Source: Bugula neritina
Taxonomy: Eukaryota; Bryozoa; Gymnolaemata; Cheilostomatida; Bugulidae
Direction of reading: 5' to 3'
NCBI GenBank assembly: GCA_964035545.1
Contig: OZ037767.1
Span: 15,005,998-15,069,997 of the forward strand
Length of the DNA stretch: 64,000 nt
Of this stretch, positions 33,929-48,000 are shown in pieces (the stretch's first letter is position 1; every line of letters begins with the position of its first letter). Made by a program: the position numbers and the translations under genes. The notes under the pieces are model-generated. The model saw only the letters and a list, made by a program, of their open reading frames with translations. It ran no database searches and had not been told where the DNA came from.

Positions 33929-34199
33929 CTGTAAACAGCAGGTAAAATCTCAACACAGGTCAGTATGCCGTAATGTTGTGTGGCTAAAGGCTAGCCAACT
34001 CTAGACTGACGTGTTGCTATGGGCACCCATACAGTAGCCTAAGTTATTGTGTCTGGCTGTTTGGAGTAATTGAGTTGAACAGTTGAATTTGACAATAAAA
34101 AGTTCATACTTAAAAAATCGTTGCAAAGTTTCACATTGTCTTCAGATCCGTAAATTATGAAAAACATTATTTTTATTTTATGAAATGTTTTTACTTTAT

Positions 34200-34762
34200 T
34201 GCAGGCTTTGAGTGAGTGTATACTACTTTGGAGTTACCCTCTCACACTCAGCTTCATTACATTAATTCTGCCCTTTCATCTTGTTCACTAGCAGACTTTC
34301 TATAAACAATATCACCATAATATTATGTTCCCTCACATTACTTTACTATATAATAATATACAATGAATAATACAATATAATTTATATAATATATAATGAA
34401 TGATAAATAATACATATTAGTTATTATATACAATAAATAATATATATATATATATATATATTATTTATTATATACAATAAACAATATATATATTACTTAT
34501 TATATACAACAAATAATATATATGGTATTTATTACCTTCATAATATAATTATTAATAAATAAAATAAATATAGTTTATTATATATAACGAAGAATAAATA
34601 ATATATATTATTTATTATATACGATAAATAATATATATGGTATTTATTACCTATATATAACAAATAATAAGTATTATTTATTCTATACAATATATGATAA
34701 AAAATATATATTATTTATTATATGCAATGTATAATATATCTTGCATAATATATATTATAAAT
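34200..34762. repeat. AT-rich satellite-like tract
   Basis: From about 34,320 imperfect units of TATTTATTATATACAATAAA alternate with TAATATATAT. The tract can fold on itself. No gene. Confidence 0.8.
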
Positions 34763-35460
34763 ACATCAGAGTGCAGCGGATAATTTCATTAGCTTAGTAA
34801 GCTATGTAGAATAATAGCTTATTGTAGTTAAATAAATTATGATAAATCTTGAAGAGTTTTTGTAGCAATAAATTCTTTCAATTATATATTTTCAGCAGTT
34901 ATTAAAAATAGACAATAGATGAAACTAATCAAATGAGTTTTTGTATATATCATATATCATATATACTATATAATATATACTATATTAATAATATACTATA
35001 TTCTTTTAATTAGCCTTTGAAGATATATTTTTAAATTTACATTAATTAACTTCTCAAGTTTGCTTTTTCTTATAGTTATGAATTTATTTATTTTATTGTG
35101 TCAAGTTTTTTGTATATTTCTTATTAGATTTGAAAGTAGAAATGAAATATTTTATTAATTTTTCATGACTTAACATTTATCTAAGAAATTTTTTTGACAA
35201 TGTTACAACCAATATATACTAATACAGATACATATACATATTATAAAGATTACCACGTATACACCTATACATATTAGACACACATATTATGGTTAGACAT
35301 AATATATTGCTTATATATTTATTGTATTGTAAAATATTTGAGCTACATTTAGATGTTATACTTACTAGTAGCAGCTAGTGTTGCAATACAAATAAAATCT
35401 TTATTTGGTATAAAGTGGGTCTGCATTTATTTTCATATAATACACTAATTGAATAGATTA
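34763..35460. repeat. Array flank block I, copy b
   Basis: Duplicate of 312-1014, left of copy 5. No gene. Confidence 0.8.
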
Positions 35461-35817
<357 letters not shown>

Positions 35818-36245
35818 TATAATTATTATGTAATCAGATCCACTTTCCCAGGGAAAAGCCTGAAAAATCTGAGAAGAATAAAAATTGAGACACTCAGGAA
35901 ACCAAAGTATTTGGAGTCAACGTCATATTGCTTTTTTCTTAATGCTTAGTGTTTAAAGGAAAAGACACATTTGATTTCAATTTATAGCAAATAGTTTATT
36001 CTAAAAGTACATGTTTATAAATACAATGTTATTTGCTACCATCACTAACATAATTTTTACAAATTACAAAGCAGCAAAACTCATCTATTACTGATAAAAA
36101 AGAAGCCTAAAAAGGTTTAAGATGATTTGGCTAAAACTTGTAAAGTAAATTGTAACACAGCGTGTTGGTTACAGGGAGAGAGAGAGGGAAGGGCCGAGTC
36201 TGTGAATAAACATTAAGCTAGTTGATGAGTTGATGTTATGGTTAT

Positions 36246-39221
36246 TCAGTCTGTCTGTGTAGACACAGATCTGGTAGATTTCAGAGGACGCTTCCTAGCA
36301 ACAGGTATGTGTTTTTGTTCACACAATAAGTGGCAGTCCAGCCAACAGCGTTCACAAAAGTACTAAAACATGAAAAATACACTCATTGTACTTCATAAAC
36401 AAAATAAAGGCTGACCTTGAAAAGGACATGTGAAGCCATATGACGTAAATATATTCATATTTGCAAAATATGCCTACTATGTGAAAAATAGAAGAAATCT
36501 TCAACCATTAGCACTTTAGTAAGACTGGCTATGTATCTATTGTGTGGTAATAATTCAGAAGTATAAAGACATTGGCTATTGGGCATTTTACCTCAAAGCA
36601 TGACGAATGTTTACAGAAGTAAGGTCCCTCTCTCAACATACAATTACCACAGAGAGAATCTTTTACAATGTGAGGATTAATCTGTATCTACAACACAATT
36701 TGCACTTGAAATATTTTACAAGAAATATTGTAGAGCAATAAAAATAAAAATAGCAAACTATTGAATAAAGGATTGAAATTATTGCAACATTGCCAAATTA
36801 TTATAGTTAGTCAAAAGCTAATTAGAAAAATTACGGCTAAGCTAAATATACAGCCAAGTTACTTGTCAAACTACCTTTTTTTGAAAGCCTATCGTGTTAA
36901 TAAATAGACATCCTTCCTCCACAGCCATTTTATAACTATTTTTGCATAGAAACTGCACTCGACCAGAACCTGAAATATTATCATATTTACTTTGCACCAG
37001 TAACACCACGTTACAGAGTAACACATTATTTTAATGTTTATTTAGATTATAGTGTATATGTTTGCAAACTGCTTACATATAAACTTTATGTAAATAACTA
37101 CAGGAGGTATATATTAAATTGACTTAAGTATGAGGGTCAGTCTTACCAATTGGGTATTTGTTTTTATCAGTGTCGATGCTCGCTGATATTACCCTCCCAT
37201 AAACTTCTTTCATTATTTTTGCCAACATGCTGGCCGTAATCTTTCCATGTAATCCGCCTACAAATATGCTGTTCCCTTCTCCAATATTTTTTCTAGTTGT
37301 GAGATGAAAGTTATTATTTATATCCCAAGGAATTATCTCCACCTGGTAAACATTAAACTTTTCAAGTATATGGCATAGTCATTATAATTTATAAACACAA
37401 CTATACATTACAACCACTACACACATTTCATGTAAGGACAAATAGAATAAATAACTGTTTATTCACCTTTTTACCCCTAATAGTAATTTTCCTTTCTCCA
37501 TATTCTGATTGAAGCAATCTCAACATACTACCCACAGTCTGACCATCTTCAAATACTGCGTAAGCATATCCTTCAAGTACAAAAAGAAATAATATTGTGC
37601 AAAAAAAGACTGTAAAGTGTTTTCTTGCACCAGACTGGATTTGGGGACTGCACTTCACCTGGGCTAAAGTTGCCTTTATATAGCTTCGCGATTTTCGGTT
37701 AGAATTTCAATTTGGCCGGGTTGAAAATTCTCCGGGTTGCATTGCATTGTAAAAGCCACTCGTAGAAATTTTTATACTGTGATAACTTAATCGGCCAATT
37801 TTAGAATATAGGAGTAATAACTCCTTGTAAACATCGTTATTTAGTTATTACTTTGGCGATTAGACAACGTACTCTGGTAGTAGTTGGGATAGCTATAAAT
37901 AATATAGCTATTATTGAAAGTAGAAAAGCTGATTGGGTTTATTAGAAATATAGCCGCATTGACGGTACGAAACATGGAGGGGTGTAATTTCATAAATTTT
38001 TATCAATTCTGCCCAGTCTACCAGAGAAGTTCAAAAACAACTAAATTTAAGTAGTAACTTCTGCATATAAAGTATAGATCAGGGGTGGGCAATTTCTTAT
38101 CGTTGAGGACCAAGTTAAGAAGTCAAACAAAGTGATTGCATGCACACATAATAGAACCTATGCTGATCGGGGTGCTAATCAGAATAGCAATGAAACTGAA
38201 AAAGGTCACAAGTGGCAATTGGGCTCCCAGTTGCCCACCCCTGCTGTAGATGAAAAATTAATTATAATATTATATATTTGAGATGTGAAAATGTTGTCCT
38301 CACTGGGATTCAAACTCTAGGCGTTTGACTAACCATTACACAAAGAGATTCCTAACAACATGATACTATTAAGATATTATATTTGCTATCTTACCAGATA
38401 ATAAACCTTTGCTAGGTAGTTGAAGTTGGACTTTTCCAAATCTCTCCAATGCTAACTTTATCTCATCTGAAATGTTTACATATAACAATAATAATGTTAT
38501 TCATAACTAACATTAACTTCGAAATTCACTCTCACAGCTAACCTATAAACTAGATTTACAGCTATTTTAAAAGACAACATTAAACAATTAAACAGACCTT
38601 TAGTTACATGCTTTGGTATTCCTCCAAGAAAAACTTTGCAAGAAAAACGTGGATTTTCGTTTTCAATTGGCATCTCACCTCGCCATTCGTGTGTTGCTGT
38701 CAGAAATTCTACAAAAATATTTGACAAATTAAATTAAACTTAAGTCTATAGTGTCACAAGGCCAAAATGATACATAATGTTGATGGAAAACAAGAAAACC
38801 TGGTTGTAGTGGATTATTAGACATATGAAACTACTGCTAGCTTACACTTGTTTTAAATGAGCTGCTTTATATAAATTAAACAAAAAACAGACTAAAACTA
38901 TTATTGCACTGCTATAATGAAATATAATATTTTCTGGAGTATGACTTAAAAAGTTGCTATTAAAATTGTTTCTGTTGTCTTTGCAATAGAAAATATATTT
39001 CACAAGCAAATTCAGTAAAAACAAATGTGATTTCAATTTTAAATATTTGTTAAACTTTCTTTAACTTTCTGAAGTTACATATACCATACAAAGTATATAA
39101 TCTATATACTCTAAAGTATTTAATATGTAACTTTATGTACTATACTGAGTCTTACCAGCCATATTGTACTGTGATGGTGATTCTAGGATCTGTTGGTAAA
39201 CTCTGAGAGATGTATTCTTTG
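36246..39221 (-). CDS. CPEB1-like RNA-binding protein, headless body copy 5
   Basis: Exons: 39156-39221, 38598-38708, 38395-38466, 37467-37570, 37147-37342, 36875-36969, 36592-36687, 36246-36362. All frames are open, with RRM1, RRM2 and ZZ intact. Differences include LESPSQ in the first exon, QTVGSML in RRM1 and CFE for CFQ at the end of the sixth intron's upstream exon, where the donor becomes GAG|GTAAAA. The ATG at 39160-39162 would give 265 residues. The intron before the ZZ exon is short by about 40 bases. The third intron carries about 200 bp of sequence not found in any other copy. With its flanks it is the duplicate partner of copy 1. Confidence 0.85.
37669..37872. other. Copy-specific insert in the copy 5 intron
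   Basis: Replaces about 0.4 kb of the standard intron between CCTGGGCTA and CTGGTAGTAGTTGGG. Contains GGCCGGGTTGAAAATTC and is less AT-rich than its surroundings. No match elsewhere in the window, no terminal repeats, origin unknown. Confidence 0.6.
38080..38243. mobile_element. hAT-type MITE, family 2 (copy 5 intron)
   Basis: Perfect ends CAGGGGTGGGCAA and TTGCCCACCCCTG, with flanks GTATAGAT and CTGTAGAT. Confidence 0.8.
38278..38356 (-). mobile_element. tRNA-like SINE head, family 2 (copy 5 intron)
   Basis: Minus-strand AGTTTGAATCCCAGTG and AATGGTTAGT motifs. Confidence 0.5.
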
Positions 39222-40868
39222 CTGTAAGAAGTCAAGAACTGAAGAGATCTCCCAGAAGACCTCCATTATATATAGGTACTGATCACCTCAATAGGGCAAT
39301 TATCTCTTGGAGTCAAATCTTTAAGAACTCAATCACAACATAAGAACCAGTAATTAGAGGTACTCAGAGCAACAAAGAAAACTCATCTCTCAGGCTGGTA
39401 GGATTAAGAAAGTGTTACAAACACCAGAACCTGTAATTAGAGGTATCAAAAGAAGCTCATCTGAAGAAAGAGTTACAAAGTTGCTTGAGGTAATAACGCA
39501 CTATACTGAGAGCACTGAGTTTTGGGGTAATTTAAATATTGTGATGACATATTATAAGTAGACAAACCTTTTCCCTATAACACTTTTTGATTTGAGTTTT
39601 ACCTTTATTTTAACAAATTTACCAAATATTTGCTTTACCTCAACTAAAAGTATTTTTACGGAATGCTTATCAACAGTTTAATATTATTCAACAACCTGAT
39701 TGAAAAAGCAAGCAAAGTGTATTTAGAGTTCTTTGCAAGTTGTTTATGGTGTCTTACCCTGAGCTACTATCTCTAAATTAACTACAACATATATAACAGA
39801 AGGAAGCACACTAATAATGGCAAAATTTAGGACTGAGTTGTAAAAAGTCCAAAATAAAGAAAATTACTTCATGTTTTGTATATGTCTAAAACTAATGCAA
39901 AGCAATTTTAAGCCAGTGTATTTTTATTCCTTTATAGCTGATTTTAGCACGTTGTTCACTATTATATAGTTCAAATAGTATATATACTACTTGCTTTGCC
40001 TGTTTTCTTCTCTTTGTAGACATATTTTTAATTATTTTGGCATAATTTCTCAAGTTTCTTCAAATTTATGGGTACTTAGCGCAGAAATAAATTTCTTTGA
40101 TCTAAACTAATTTATTAATTTTGCATTTTCTATACTTCTTATTTGAAAAAATAAGATTTCCATAAGAAGTATTTGTTAAAAACGATGTCTATTGTAGGCT
40201 AATGTATTTCTGTTTTCCATCCCACACAACTTTGTGAAAATTGGAATACAATTCCATATAATATTCATAATTAATAAATGTTATTTTGAGCTTAGCAATT
40301 AATACAACAGCTATATATGTATATATAAGTATGTTACTATAAGTTATATATTGCACCAAAATATAAATAGCATCTAACCGGGAAGTGTCTATATCTGGGA
40401 TGAAACTCTTTCAGATAGCTACAATGTAAGAGTTCAACAAATAGTCTAGTTTAATCTCGCAGGAGATGAAGTTTTAGCATTAATTATCTTGAACTTTTTG
40501 CACCAGAATTATAATTATGTAATAAGATCTTCTTTCAAAGGACTCTCTGTACTGGAGAAAAAACTGTATAATTGCTGACCAATCAGAGAGGATTAAAATT
40601 TGAGAAACTCAGAGAGCTAAAAATCAAAGGCTGCAGTTAAAGAATTACATAATAGAGTAGCTGTCATTAGCTGGTAATTATACAGTAAGTTTTGGGTACA
40701 TGCACGCAGAGCTGAACATAAATAACTCTTTTTAGTTTAGGGTACATACATGTGAGCTCAACATAAATAACTCTTTCTCATTAAACAAGAAGTAGGTTCA
40801 TAAAGAGCAGTCTGAGGTGCACAGGTTGTCTTCAACACTCAAAGAGTTATAGCCTATACAAAGAAGTA
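39222..40868. other. 5' flank of copy 5
   Basis: Matches the copy 1 flank but lacks about 0.35 kb near 39,665. No gene. Confidence 0.5.
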
Positions 40869-41049
40869 GTTGACTGAGTCAATATAATTATTATTGACCC
40901 AGTCAAATATTTTCAACACCTGATGGGAACAAATCATTAAATTTTCAATAATCACAGCATTTCCATGAAAGAGAATGATGCCCGCAGGGATTACATGGGA
41001 GGAAAGTCACACGTTTCTATGCAATCCGTAGGAAGTGATCTTCTCTTAG
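40869..41049. repeat. Two-hairpin repeat R, truncated copy inside the copy 5 flank
   Basis: Starts inside the first hairpin (TTGACTGAGTCAAT) and replaces flank sequence present in the other copies. This is the only R copy not sitting left of a body copy. Confidence 0.7.
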
Positions 41050-41093
41050 TATATACCATAATATCTACTATAATGTAATTTTATAAATTTATT

Positions 41094-41136
41094 TGTTGTG
41101 CCCTTGAGGGCCCTGAGGTCATTTGTTAAACAGCCT
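41094..41136. mobile_element. Remnant right end of hAT-type MITE, family 1
   Basis: Only TTGTGCCCTTGAGGG and the end TTAAACAGCCTT remain, followed by AATCTAAAC. Confidence 0.6.
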
Positions 41137-41183
41137 TAATCTAAACTATCACTATAACTTGCTTGTTTTTGAAAATGTGAAAA

Positions 41184-41282
41184 AATATTAAAAGGAAGAA
41201 TGAGTGGCATATAAGAGTAGTGGTTTATAATAATATTATAAACCAGTACTCTTATATGCCACTCATTCTTCCTTTTAATATT
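41184..41282. repeat. 99-bp near-perfect palindrome over a SINE head
   Basis: Arms of 48 bases (41184-41231 and 41235-41282) around a 3-base loop, with one mismatch (41220 and 41246). The left arm is the normal SINE family 1 head; the right arm is its inverted copy. Confidence 0.9.
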
Positions 41283-41289
41283 TTATATA

Positions 41290-41465
41290 TTATATATACA
41301 TATATGTAAGGTCAGTGTTTCAAATACTAGCACAGAGTTTGGGGTCAGCTGATGATAAATTTGGGGGAAATTATTTTGTGTACAATGAAAGATAGTCTTG
41401 GTTTAAAATCTCCTGAGATTAAACCAGCTCTAAGCACCAACTTGTATATTCTTATGGATAATTTA
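41290..41465 (+). mobile_element. SINE family 1 body (copy 5 flank)
   Basis: Continues the SINE after the palindrome. The B box is deleted (GATAAATTTGGGGGAAATT). Confidence 0.55.
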
Positions 41466-42275
41466 TTCACCACTATTAGTCGTAGATGTATATTAGAACT
41501 TATAAGTGAAATTAAGTTTTTATTTCGCTCCAAGAGATACAAATATAGTTGAATTTACGGCATGCACTAGATTACTAGCAGAATTTAGCCAATATATGCT
41601 AGTTTCAGGTATAAATCATTCAGTGCTTCAACATACCTCTCTTATGTTATAATTGATTTCATAAACAGTAACTATTACTACACAGGTTATAGACTGCACA
41701 TTAAGGTCTTGGAAGCATCCACATTCATAATATTTCACCTATAACTTAAAATAACTAGTATTAGCAGCAAGATTTAAAAGACATAAAAGTGGATTATCAA
41801 ACTAAAGGAGTTGTGTTTTTTGGCTCTTACAACACAGATAGAAATTACAAATGAGAAGAGAGAACAACTCCCAGTCAAACTACGAGTCAGTTTTCAGCAT
41901 GTTTTGCATAAGAATCGTAACTCTACATGTACAAACATATTATAGACACTGTTTATTTTATATGCAAAGACCAGGCATTTCTTTACATATTTGTATATAA
42001 TCAACATATACAATGTGACTAGCAAAATGAAACACTGTCCAAATAATAAAATATGTTATAGTATAAACATAAGTCCATTATTGAAAAATAAACGAAGATA
42101 AAAAGTACAATTTGAAAAAAAAACATTCAACAAGATACAATATAGACCAGCAGTATATTATCAAATTTTAATATTAAGCTTTTGCAAAATAAAGAAAATA
42201 TTAAGAATAATTGTTGAATATTTTATAAATGGTAAAAACCAAGGCAGATGTCAAAGTGAATCTTGAATCCAGTAG
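41466..42275. other. Intergenic part of copy 5 flank
   Basis: Matches 7,046-7,858 and 32,561-33,380. No gene. Confidence 0.5.
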
Positions 42276-42437
42276 AGAGGAATGGTATGACACATTGACA
42301 CACACTAGCAGGTGATGTAGGAATGGTATGACACACTGACACACTCTAGCAGGTGATGTATGAATGGTATGACAAACTAGCAGGTGATGTAGGAATGGTA
42401 TGACACACTGACACACACCAGCAGGTGATAAAAATAA
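42276..42437. repeat. 41-bp minisatellite, about 4 units
   Basis: Same unit as at 33,381; one of the four units is shortened. Confidence 0.9.
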
Positions 42438-42465
42438 ATGGTAGTATACAAAGTTTAGTTCACAA

Positions 42466-42574
42466 TCAACACATTACGGAGTCACCAACACTGATGAAGC
42501 CAGGCTCCCCATCTAGCACCAGATTCATGCCGAACATAGGAGAAGATTTACTATACTGCTTTAATAGTCTTGTC
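42466..42574 (-). CDS. Last exon of a MOSC-domain (mARC-like) protein, second copy
   Basis: Same length (109) and fully open, like 33,820-33,928. Two residues differ (QYSKSS and DGEPG). The acceptor TTTACAG is kept. No upstream MOSC exon is seen. Confidence 0.6.
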
Positions 42575-42774
42575 CTGTAAACAGCAGGTAAAATCTTAAC
42601 ACAGGTCAGTATGCCGTAATGTTGTGTGGCTAAAGGCTAGCCAACTCTATGTGCACCCATACAGTAGTCTAAGTTGTTGTGTCTGTCTGTTTAGAGCAGT
42701 TGAGTTGAACAGTTGAATTTGACAATGGAAAATTCATAATTAAAAAATCGTTGCAAAGTTTCATATAATTTTGA

Positions 42775-43503
42775 CTTGCACTATTGCATGTACTGCACTC
42801 ATGAGATACAGCCTGGAGTTGGTTTTAGCAGCAGTCACCAGTCTCTACTGAAATTCTGAGGAAACAAATGCTGTATCCTAAACAGCAAGCAACAGTTAGG
42901 CTTTTGCAAAATGTTAACTTTGCACCACAAACTATGCTTAAGAGCTTGAGCTATTGAATTTCTTTGTTTATGTATGTATATATTATATATGTATACCTGT
43001 GTGTCTGTATGTACTTGTTAAAAAAACTCACGCATCAAATAAAACTATCTGATGACAATTGTGAAAAGGTTAGCCAACTTTTGCTATGACTATTATATTA
43101 TATTATGTTATACTACATTATATTGGAGATATTATATATTATACTACATAATACTATATTAACCTATATTTTATATATTATATTACATGCAGCATATCTT
43201 GCATTGCAGTGTTGTATTGCATATATATACAAGTTTTAGCAATGTCCGATGGTATAGTGTTTTATTTTAATCACTGTATATTACTTATTATAGCTTTTAA
43301 ATACAATTAATTGAATGTTCTTTTAAAAATTAATACCCTATTTTTATTTAATTAGAATAGTATCTTATAATTATGGCTTTTAGCAGGATATATAATAACT
43401 TATTGTATAATTATATATATATACATGTTTATATATATAGTTTATATATATATTTTATACATATAATAAATATTATATATACGTATATATACGTATATAT
43501 ATG

Positions 43504-43506
<3 letters not shown>
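42775..43506. repeat. Array flank block II, copy b (left part)
   Basis: Duplicate of 8,190-8,932. No gene. Confidence 0.7.

Positions 43507-43584
<78 letters not shown>
43507..43584. repeat. TA microsatellite
   Basis: About 39 AT dinucleotides before repeat R. Confidence 0.95.
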
Positions 43585-43587
<3 letters not shown>

Positions 43588-43801
43588 TCCCATATTTATG
43601 TGGCTTCATAGAGGGCTGCTCATAGGGGCAGTGAAAAGTTTGACTGAGTCAAATAAAACTGTTGACTGAGACATTTAATTATTATTGACTCAGTCAAATA
43701 TTGTCAACACTTGATAGAAACAAATGAATGAATCAGTACGGATTACATGGAAGAAAAGCCACACATTTCTATGCAATCCGTACGAAATTATCTTCTCTTA
43801 G
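43588..43801. repeat. Two-hairpin repeat R, left of copy 6
   Basis: Matches the variant at 9,028. Its end carries the single CTTAG that is the empty site of the 86-bp MITE. Confidence 0.75.
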
Positions 43802-43972
43802 TATAATAATAATTATGATTATAATTATTGTTATAATAATTATTAATGTAATTAAATATTTTTATAATTATTATGTAATAATATCCACTTTCAAAAGACT
43901 GACACCAAGGGAAAAACTGTATAATTACTGATAAATCTGAGAGGAATAAAGATTGGGAAACTCAGAGAGCCA

Positions 43973-44198
43973 AATATTTAATAGTGCTGGTCTAGAATAT
44001 GTGCAATTATGTAAAGTCAGCACTTCAAATACTAGCTAGAGAGTTTTGTGATGCCAGGAAGAACAGCTGATTATAAATGCATCTAATCTACAGCAAAACT
44101 CCAAATAAGTTGCCAACCTATATTATAGAGAGATGGTATTTGGATGACACTAGCTGCAAGCACCAACTATTATGTAGATATTGTTTGTCATGAATAAC
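43973..44198 (+). mobile_element. Diverged SINE family 1 relic, second copy
   Basis: Duplicate of 9,500-9,725. Confidence 0.5.
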
Positions 44199-44940
44199 TA
44201 CCTAGTACTATTATATATGTAGCAGCTGCAGTATGTTATAAGTAAAATTGAGTTTCTATTTCACTCAAAGACAAATTTAATTGAATTTATAGTAAATGCA
44301 TAGTTCAAAAAACATAAGTCTTTGCTTACTTGAACTTTTTGCAAACTTTAATAAAGCATATTTTTGAGCAGCACAGTAAAGGTGAGTGTGAGGAAAGAGA
44401 TTAGTTAGATCATTGTACTTTTCACTATAAGATGATAAATATAGTTGTTGATTTCTCATTTACATTATGGCACTATATCATTTTGTCATGTAGACAAAAT
44501 AAGGTTTAACAAAGTTTGGACTGTTTGAAGTTGATGAAATCATGCTAACTAACTCTAAGCTGATTTTTCTGTCATGTATTTAAATACTACACTATTGTCA
44601 TCCTACAATCTGCATGTACATTAGCCATTTATCTCTCTACATGTATTTTGCTTTGCTTTGAAAACTCCCTCATTCCTCTTTAAAGTATTTGAAGTCAACA
44701 TCATATTGCCTTTTTCCTAATGCTTAGTGTTTAAAGGAAAAGACACATTTGGTTTCAATTTATAGCAAATGATTTATTCTAAAAGTACATGTTTATAAAT
44801 ATAATAGTATTTGCTACCATCACTAACATAATATTTACAAATTACAAAGCAGCAAAACTCATCTGTTACTGATGAAAAAGAAGCTAAAAAGGTTTAAGAT
44901 TGTTTGGCTAAAACTTGTGAAGTAAATTATAACACAACAC
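44199..44940. repeat. Array flank block II, copy b (right part)
   Basis: Duplicate of 9,726-10,490, leading into the 3' UTR of copy 6. No gene. Confidence 0.6.
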
Positions 44941-45017
44941 GTTGTTTACAAGGAGGGAGGGAGGGGCAAGTCTGTGAATAAACATAAAGCTAGTTGATGA
45001 GTTGATGCTGTGGTTAT

Positions 45018-48000
45018 TCAGTCTGTCTGTGTAGACACAGATCTGGTAGATTTCACAGGACGCTTCCTAGCAACAGGTATGTGTTTTTGTTCACACAATA
45101 AGTGACAGTCCAACCAACAGCTTTCACAAAAGTACTAAAACATGGAAAATACATTCATTGTACTTCATAAACAAAATGAAGGCAGACCTCGGAAAAGAAA
45201 GGTTTTCACGAACATGAGAAGCCATATAACTTAAGTATTTCTATATTTGCAAAATATGCCTACCACATGAAAATTAGAAGAAATCCTCAACCATTAGCAC
45301 CTTAGTAAGACTGGTTATGTATCAATTGTGTGGTAATAATTTAGAAGTATAAAGATTGGCTATTGGGCATTTTACCTGAAAGCATGACGAGTGTTTACAG
45401 AAGTAGGGTCCCTCTCTCAACATACAATTACCACAGAGAGAATCTTTTACAATGTGAGGATTAATCTGTATCTACAACACAATTTGCACTGTTATAATCA
45501 GTATAGAAACAACCGACATAATATTGTTGCACCTTGAAATATTATACAAACAAGAAATATTGTGGAACAATCAAAATAAAAATAGCAAACCATTGAATCA
45601 AGGATTGAAATTATTATAGTTAATCAAAAGCTAATTAGAAAAAATTACGGCAAAGCTAAATATATAGCCATTTCAAGTTACTTGTCAAACTACCTTTTTT
45701 TGAAAGCCTATCGTATTAATAAATAGACATCCTTCTTCCACAGCCATTTTATAACTATTTTTGCATAGAAACTGTACTCGACCAGAACCTGAAATATTAT
45801 CATATTTACTTTGTACCAGTAACACCATGTTACAGAGTAACACATTATTTTAATGTTTATTTAGATTATAGTGTATGTTTGCAAATTGCTTACATAGAAA
45901 CTTTATGTAAATAACTACAGTAGGTATATATTAAATTAACTTAAGTATGAGGGTCAGTCTTACCAATTGGGTATTTGTTATTATCCGTTTCTATGCTTGC
46001 TGAAATTACCCTCCCATAAACTTCTTTCATTATTTTTGCCAACATGCTGGCCGTAATCTTTCCATGTAATCCGCCTACAAATATGCTGTTCCCTTCTCCA
46101 ATTATTTTTCTAGTCGCGAGATGAAAGTTATTATTTATATCCCAAGGGATTATCTCCACCTGGTAAACATTATTTTTTTCAAGTATATGACATAGTCATT
46201 ATAATTTACAAACAAAAGTATACATGACAACCACTACACACATTTCATGTAAGGACAAATAGAATAAATAACTGTTTATTCACCTTTTTACGCCTAATAG
46301 TAATTTTCCTTTCTCCATATTCTGATTGAAGCAATCTCAGCATACTATCCACAGGTTGACCATCTTCAAATACTGCGTAAGCATATCCTTCAAGTACAAA
46401 AAGTGATATTGTGCAATGAAAGACTGTAAAGTGTTTTCTTGCACCAGACTGGGCTTGGGGACTGCATTTCACCTGAGCTATAGGGTTTCTCCACTCAACT
46501 TCAAAGCTAGCTTGACTCAAACCAAGCAAACTTTTTTTTGCAGATTGAATGCAGCTTATTTATTTTAAATTTCAACCACAGCGTTCTTTCTGGTAGTAGT
46601 TGGGATAGTTATAAATACTATAGCTATAGCTATTTATGAGAGGAGAAAAGCTGATTGGGTTTATTAGAAATATAGCCGCATTGAAGGTACAAAACAGGGA
46701 GAGGTGTAGTATCCTCTGCATAGTCATAGATCAGGGGTGGGCAATTTCTCATCTTTGAGGACCAAGTTAAGAAGTCAAACAAAATGATTGTACACATAAT
46801 AGAACCTATGCTGACCTGCTAATCAGAATAGCAATGACACTGAAAAATGGGCAAAGGGTCACAATTAGTAATGGGGCTTCCAGTTACCCACCCTTGCAGT
46901 AGATGAACAGGTAATTATATATATATTTGAGATGTAAAAATATTATCCCCACTGGGATTCAAACCCTAGGCGTTTGACTAACTATTACATACAAAAAGAT
47001 TCCTAACAACATGATACTATTAAGATATTATATTTGCTATCTTACCAGATAATAAACCTTTGCTAGGCAGTTGAAGTTGGACTTTTCCAAATCTCTTCAA
47101 TGCTAACTTCATCTCATCTGAAATGTTCACATATAACAACAGTAATATTATTCATAACTAACATTAACTCCAAAATTCACTCTCACAGCTAACCTATAAA
47201 CTAAATTTACAGCTATTTTAAAAGACAACATTAAACAATTAAACAGACCTTTAGTCACATGCTTTGGTATTCCTCCAAGAAAAACTTTGCAAGAATAACG
47301 TGGATTTTGGTTTTCAATTGGCATCTCACCTCGCCATTCGTGTGTTGCTGTCAGAAATTCTACAAAAATATTTGACAAATTAAATTAAACTTAAGTTTAT
47401 AGTGTCACAAAGCTAAAATGATACATAATGTTAATAGAAAACAAGAAAACCTAGTTGTTACGGATTATTAGACGTATGAAACTACTGCTAGCTTACACTT
47501 GTCTTGAATGAGCTGCTTTATATAACTTAAACAAAAAACAGACTAAAACTATTATTGCACTGCTATAATGAAATATAATATTTCCTGGAGTATGACTTAA
47601 AAAAGTTGCCATTAGAATTGTTTCTGTTGTCTTTGCATTAGAAAATATATTTCACAAGCAAATTCAGTAAAAACAAATGTGATTTCATTTTCAAATATTT
47701 GTTGAAACTTTTTTTAACTTTCTGAAGTTGTATATATATACCATACAAAGTATATAATCTATATGCTCTAAAGTATTTAATATGTAACTTTATGTACTAT
47801 ACTGAGTCTTACCAGCCATATTGTACTGTGATGGTGATTGAAGGATCTGTTGGTAAACTCTGAGAGATGTATTCTTTGCTGTAAGAAATCAAGAACTGAA
47901 GAGATCTCCCAGAAGACCTCCATTATATATAGGTACTGATCACCTCAATAGGGCAATTATCTCTTGGAGTCAAATATTTAAGAACTCAATCACAACATCA

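Noticed and set aside
42780-42960. Possible further MOSC exon upstream of 42,574
   Set aside because: An acceptor-like GCTGTTTAG is present but all three frames stop early and none resembles a MOSC core.
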